Source of the DNA: Streptomyces marinisediminis
GTDB lineage: Bacteria > Actinomycetota > Actinomycetes > Streptomycetales > Streptomycetaceae
Reading direction: 5' to 3'
Assembly (NCBI RefSeq): GCF_026262575.1
Contig: NZ_JAPKFL010000016.1
Coordinates: 62,001-126,000 of the forward strand
Length of the DNA stretch: 64,000 nucleotides
The first letter of the stretch is position 1; every line of letters begins with the position of its first letter. The notes under the pieces were generated by a model. That model was not told the DNA's origin. It did no database searches and saw only the letters and a list, made by a program, of their open reading frames with translations. The translations under genes were made by a program, and so were the position numbers. Of the stretch, positions 62,216 to 64,000 are shown one piece after another.

Positions 62216-63088
62216 CTATCGGCTGTGCGCGGTGTCCCACACCTCGTGGCGGCTGCGCCACCACAGCAGCACCACGATCACCAGGAAGGGGACGACGCCC
62301 TGGTACTGCTGCACCGCCTCCACCGCCGCGGACAGCCCTTCGAGGCAGCCCAGGACCAGCCCGCCGGCCAGCGTCAGCGGCAGGCTGCGGAAGGCGCCGA
62401 GCATCGCGACGGCCAGCGCCGTGTTGATGAGCTTGCCCAGCGTCGAGAAGTCGCCGCCCAGCCGGGGCGCCACCAGCAGGATCACCAGCGTGGTGACGGC
62501 CCCGATGACGACCCAGACGACGAGGGCCAGGCGCGGGGCCGCGATGCCCACGACCTGTGCGGTCGACGGCTGCTCGGACAGCGCCTGCAGGCGCAGGCCC
62601 ACCCGCGTGCGGTGCAGCACGAGCCCGACGCCCGCGGTGATGAGCACCGCGAACGCCAGCGAGACCAGCGCGGACTGCGGCACCACGACGCTGCCGGCGG
62701 AGAACACCGGGGCGTCGAAGGGCCGGGGGAAGCTGTGCGCCCCCGTGGTGGTGCTGCCGAACAGCCGCAGCCCCACCGCCATGAGCGCCACGTACAGGGC
62801 GACGCTCACGGCGGCCTTGGTGTTCTGGCCGTGCCCGCCGAACCAGCGGACGAGCACCGCTCCCAGCGCCGCGGACAGGGCCGCGCCCGCCGCGACCCCG
62901 ACGGGCAGGGCGAGCCAGGCGCTCACCCCCGCGTCGGTCAGCGACACCATCACGAAGGCGCCCATCGCGCCCACGGCCGCCATCGTGAAGTTGACCACGG
63001 CGACGAGCCGGTAGGTCAGCACCACGCACAGCCCGAGCAGCGCGTACACCCCGCCGCTCGTCAGGCCGGCGATCACTGAGTTCACCAT
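62216..63088 (-). CDS. Branched-chain-amino-acid-type ABC permease (LivH family)
   Basis: 290 aa with about eight membrane helices. GLTSGGVYALLGLCVVLTY and VVNFTMAAVGAMGAFV are the LivH N-terminal signature; ALSEQPSTAQVVGI is the cytoplasmic EAA-like loop contacting the ATPase. ATG 63088 (MVNSVIAGL) has AGGGGG upstream and is preferred over the ORF's longer form. It lies 60 bp downstream of the binding-protein gene. The second permease and the ATPases are not in the window. Confidence 0.9.
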   Translation of the reverse strand: MVNSVIAGLTSGGVYALLGLCVVLTYRLVAVVNFTMAAVGAMGAFVMVSLTDAGVSAWLALPVGVAAGAALSAALGAVLVRWFGGHGQNTKAAVSVALYVALMAVGLRLFGSTTTGAHSFPRPFDAPVFSAGSVVVPQSALVSLAFAVLITAGVGLVLHRTRVGLRLQALSEQPSTAQVVGIAAPRLALVVWVVIGAVTTLVILLVAPRLGGDFSTLGKLINTALAVAMLGAFRSLPLTLAGGLVLGCLEGLSAAVEAVQQYQGVVPFLVIVVLLWWRSRHEVWDTAHSR

Positions 63089-63148
63089 CGGAACCCCCTG
63101 GTGGTTCGAGGGCACGCGCGGGGCCGCGCGTGCGCCGGCGGACGGGAG

Positions 63149-64000
63149 TCAGTTCTGCTCACCGGGGACGATGAAGCCCTCGGGCAGCACCTGCCAGGCG
63201 CCGCCCTCGGCCTTCACGAACCGGCTCCCCTTGACGGGGTTGTGCGCCTCGCCGGGGCCGAAGACCCAGGGCGTGCCGACCATGGGGTACTCGACGGGCT
63301 CCATGGACTTGAACGCCTCGGTCACCGAGGAGCGGGTGATGTCGCCCTCGATCGTCCTCAGCACCTCGACGAAGACGTCGGCGGACATCACGGCGCCCTG
63401 GCTGAAGGCGGTCCGCTGGATCTCGTTCTCCTCGATGATCTTCGACCAGCGTTCGTTGCCCGGCAGGGTGGCGTCGGTGTACGGCTGCCACTCGGTGCCG
63501 GCGTAGACGTGCAGGCCCGGCGGGATCGCCTGGGCGTTGGCGTCGGTGTAGCTGTTGGCGCCGACGATGAAGTCCACGTCCTCCATGCCCTGCGTCTTGG
63601 CCTGGGCGAAGTAGGGCCCCACCGGGCCGTTGTAGAGGACCGCCTGGCAGCCGGCGTTCTTGTCGGCGACCAGGTACTTGGTCGGGTCGCCCTCGCCGAC
63701 CGACAGCTCCTGGTGGGCCAGCTCCTTGCCGGTCAGGTCGCTCCACTCCTGGATGGCCGCGTCGACGCCGCCGCCGCTGCCGGGGAGCACGGTGTAGTCG
63801 ATGCAGACCCGGTCGTGCCCCAGCTCCTCGGAGGCGTAGTAGAGCATCGCCGTCAGCAGGCCGAACGGTCCGGGGTTGACCGGTGCGATGTTCGGGCTGG
63901 TGAAGCAGGCCGGGTCGACCCCGACGGCCGGGATGGAGACGATCTCGTGCTTACTGTAGGTGCCGCGGTTGAGCCCGCAGTCCACAGCGCTGGAGGAGCC
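63149..64000 (-). CDS. ABC transporter substrate-binding protein, type 1 fold (partial)
   Basis: 284 codons of the C-terminal part; the N-terminus with its signal peptide is beyond the right edge. VGVDPACFTSPNIAPVNPG, YASEELGHDRVCIDY and RSSVTEAFKSMEPVEYPM fit Leu/Ile/Val-type (peripla_BP_6) binding proteins of the HAAT class. Captures the substrate for the adjacent permease. The ligand is unknown; aromatic acids, amides and amines are common for this class. Confidence 0.88.
   Translation of the reverse strand, partial: GSSSAVDCGLNRGTYSKHEIVSIPAVGVDPACFTSPNIAPVNPGPFGLLTAMLYYASEELGHDRVCIDYTVLPGSGGGVDAAIQEWSDLTGKELAHQELSVGEGDPTKYLVADKNAGCQAVLYNGPVGPYFAQAKTQGMEDVDFIVGANSYTDANAQAIPPGLHVYAGTEWQPYTDATLPGNERWSKIIEENEIQRTAFSQGAVMSADVFVEVLRTIEGDITRSSVTEAFKSMEPVEYPMVGTPWVFGPGEAHNPVKGSRFVKAEGGAWQVLPEGFIVPGEQN

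Overview
The window comes from a very GC-rich actinomycete, most likely a member of the Streptomycetaceae. The evidence is the strong third-position G/C bias, the frequent GTG starts with GGAGG-type ribosome sites, the ATGA/GTGA gene overlaps, the MurT/GatD pair, a 1,3,6,8-tetrahydroxynaphthalene synthase, DasR-type sites beside a chitin-type lytic polysaccharide monooxygenase, and a set of DUF families typical of Streptomyces. No rRNA, tRNA, CRISPR array, insertion sequence or phage was seen. Nearly all of it looks chromosomal.

Layout. 1-6.4 kb: a partial CNNM/CBS membrane protein, then biotin synthesis (bioB-bioA-bioD leftward, bioF divergent). 6.5-9.2 kb: a small anti-sigma-type ATPase and membrane proteins, including a CtaG-like protein. 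9.2-13.7 kb: the gatD-murT operon for lipid II amidation, a 5'-truncated peptide deformylase remnant, and a TetR regulator divergent from an acyl-CoA dehydrogenase with a palindrome between them. 14-17.1 kb: a mycothiol-type DinB protein, a three-gene membrane/stress operon and a DUF2231-Rieske fusion. 17.2-20.9 kb: a compact operon DUF4178-DUF2617-DUF4247-DUF350-membrane spermidine synthase homologue. 20.9-26.7 kb: a succinate-semialdehyde dehydrogenase, a secreted endonuclease I, a YbdK-type ligase, a haem-oxygenase-like diiron protein, a CDGSH protein and a HemK-like methyltransferase. 26.8-29.1 kb: a GntR regulator and a gluconate permease sharing an operator-like motif. 29.4-31.7 kb: a P450 and type III polyketide synthase operon (flaviolin/melanin-type pigment). 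31.8-36.7 kb: small DUF genes, a UvrA-like ABC ATPase, an AraC regulator and a VOC protein, with a duplicated promoter element. 36.9-42.3 kb: a three-subunit formate dehydrogenase with Cys in place of Sec. 42.4-46 kb: secreted carbohydrate proteins and an AA10 LPMO with two DasR-like sites. 46-48.1 kb: DoxX and a SpoIIE phosphatase.

The most striking region is 48.5-64 kb, a large catabolic cluster. It joins three kinds of module. The first is a gamma-glutamylation module: a glutamine-synthetase-like ligase, a PuuC-type aldehyde dehydrogenase interrupted by one in-frame TAG, a PuuD-type hydrolase and a second class I amidotransferase. The second is a homoprotocatechuate-type meta-cleavage module: an extradiol dioxygenase, a semialdehyde dehydrogenase, an FAH-family hydrolase/decarboxylase and an acetoacetate-decarboxylase-like protein. 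The third comprises an amidohydrolase, an aldo/keto reductase, a Zn alcohol dehydrogenase and a Liv-type ABC importer that runs off the end. Five copies of a palindrome of the form GTTTG-N4-CAAAC sit at the promoters of the cluster, one directly before its own MarR-family gene, so the cluster looks like one regulon. The substrate is unknown; a gamma-glutamylated aromatic amine is my working hypothesis.
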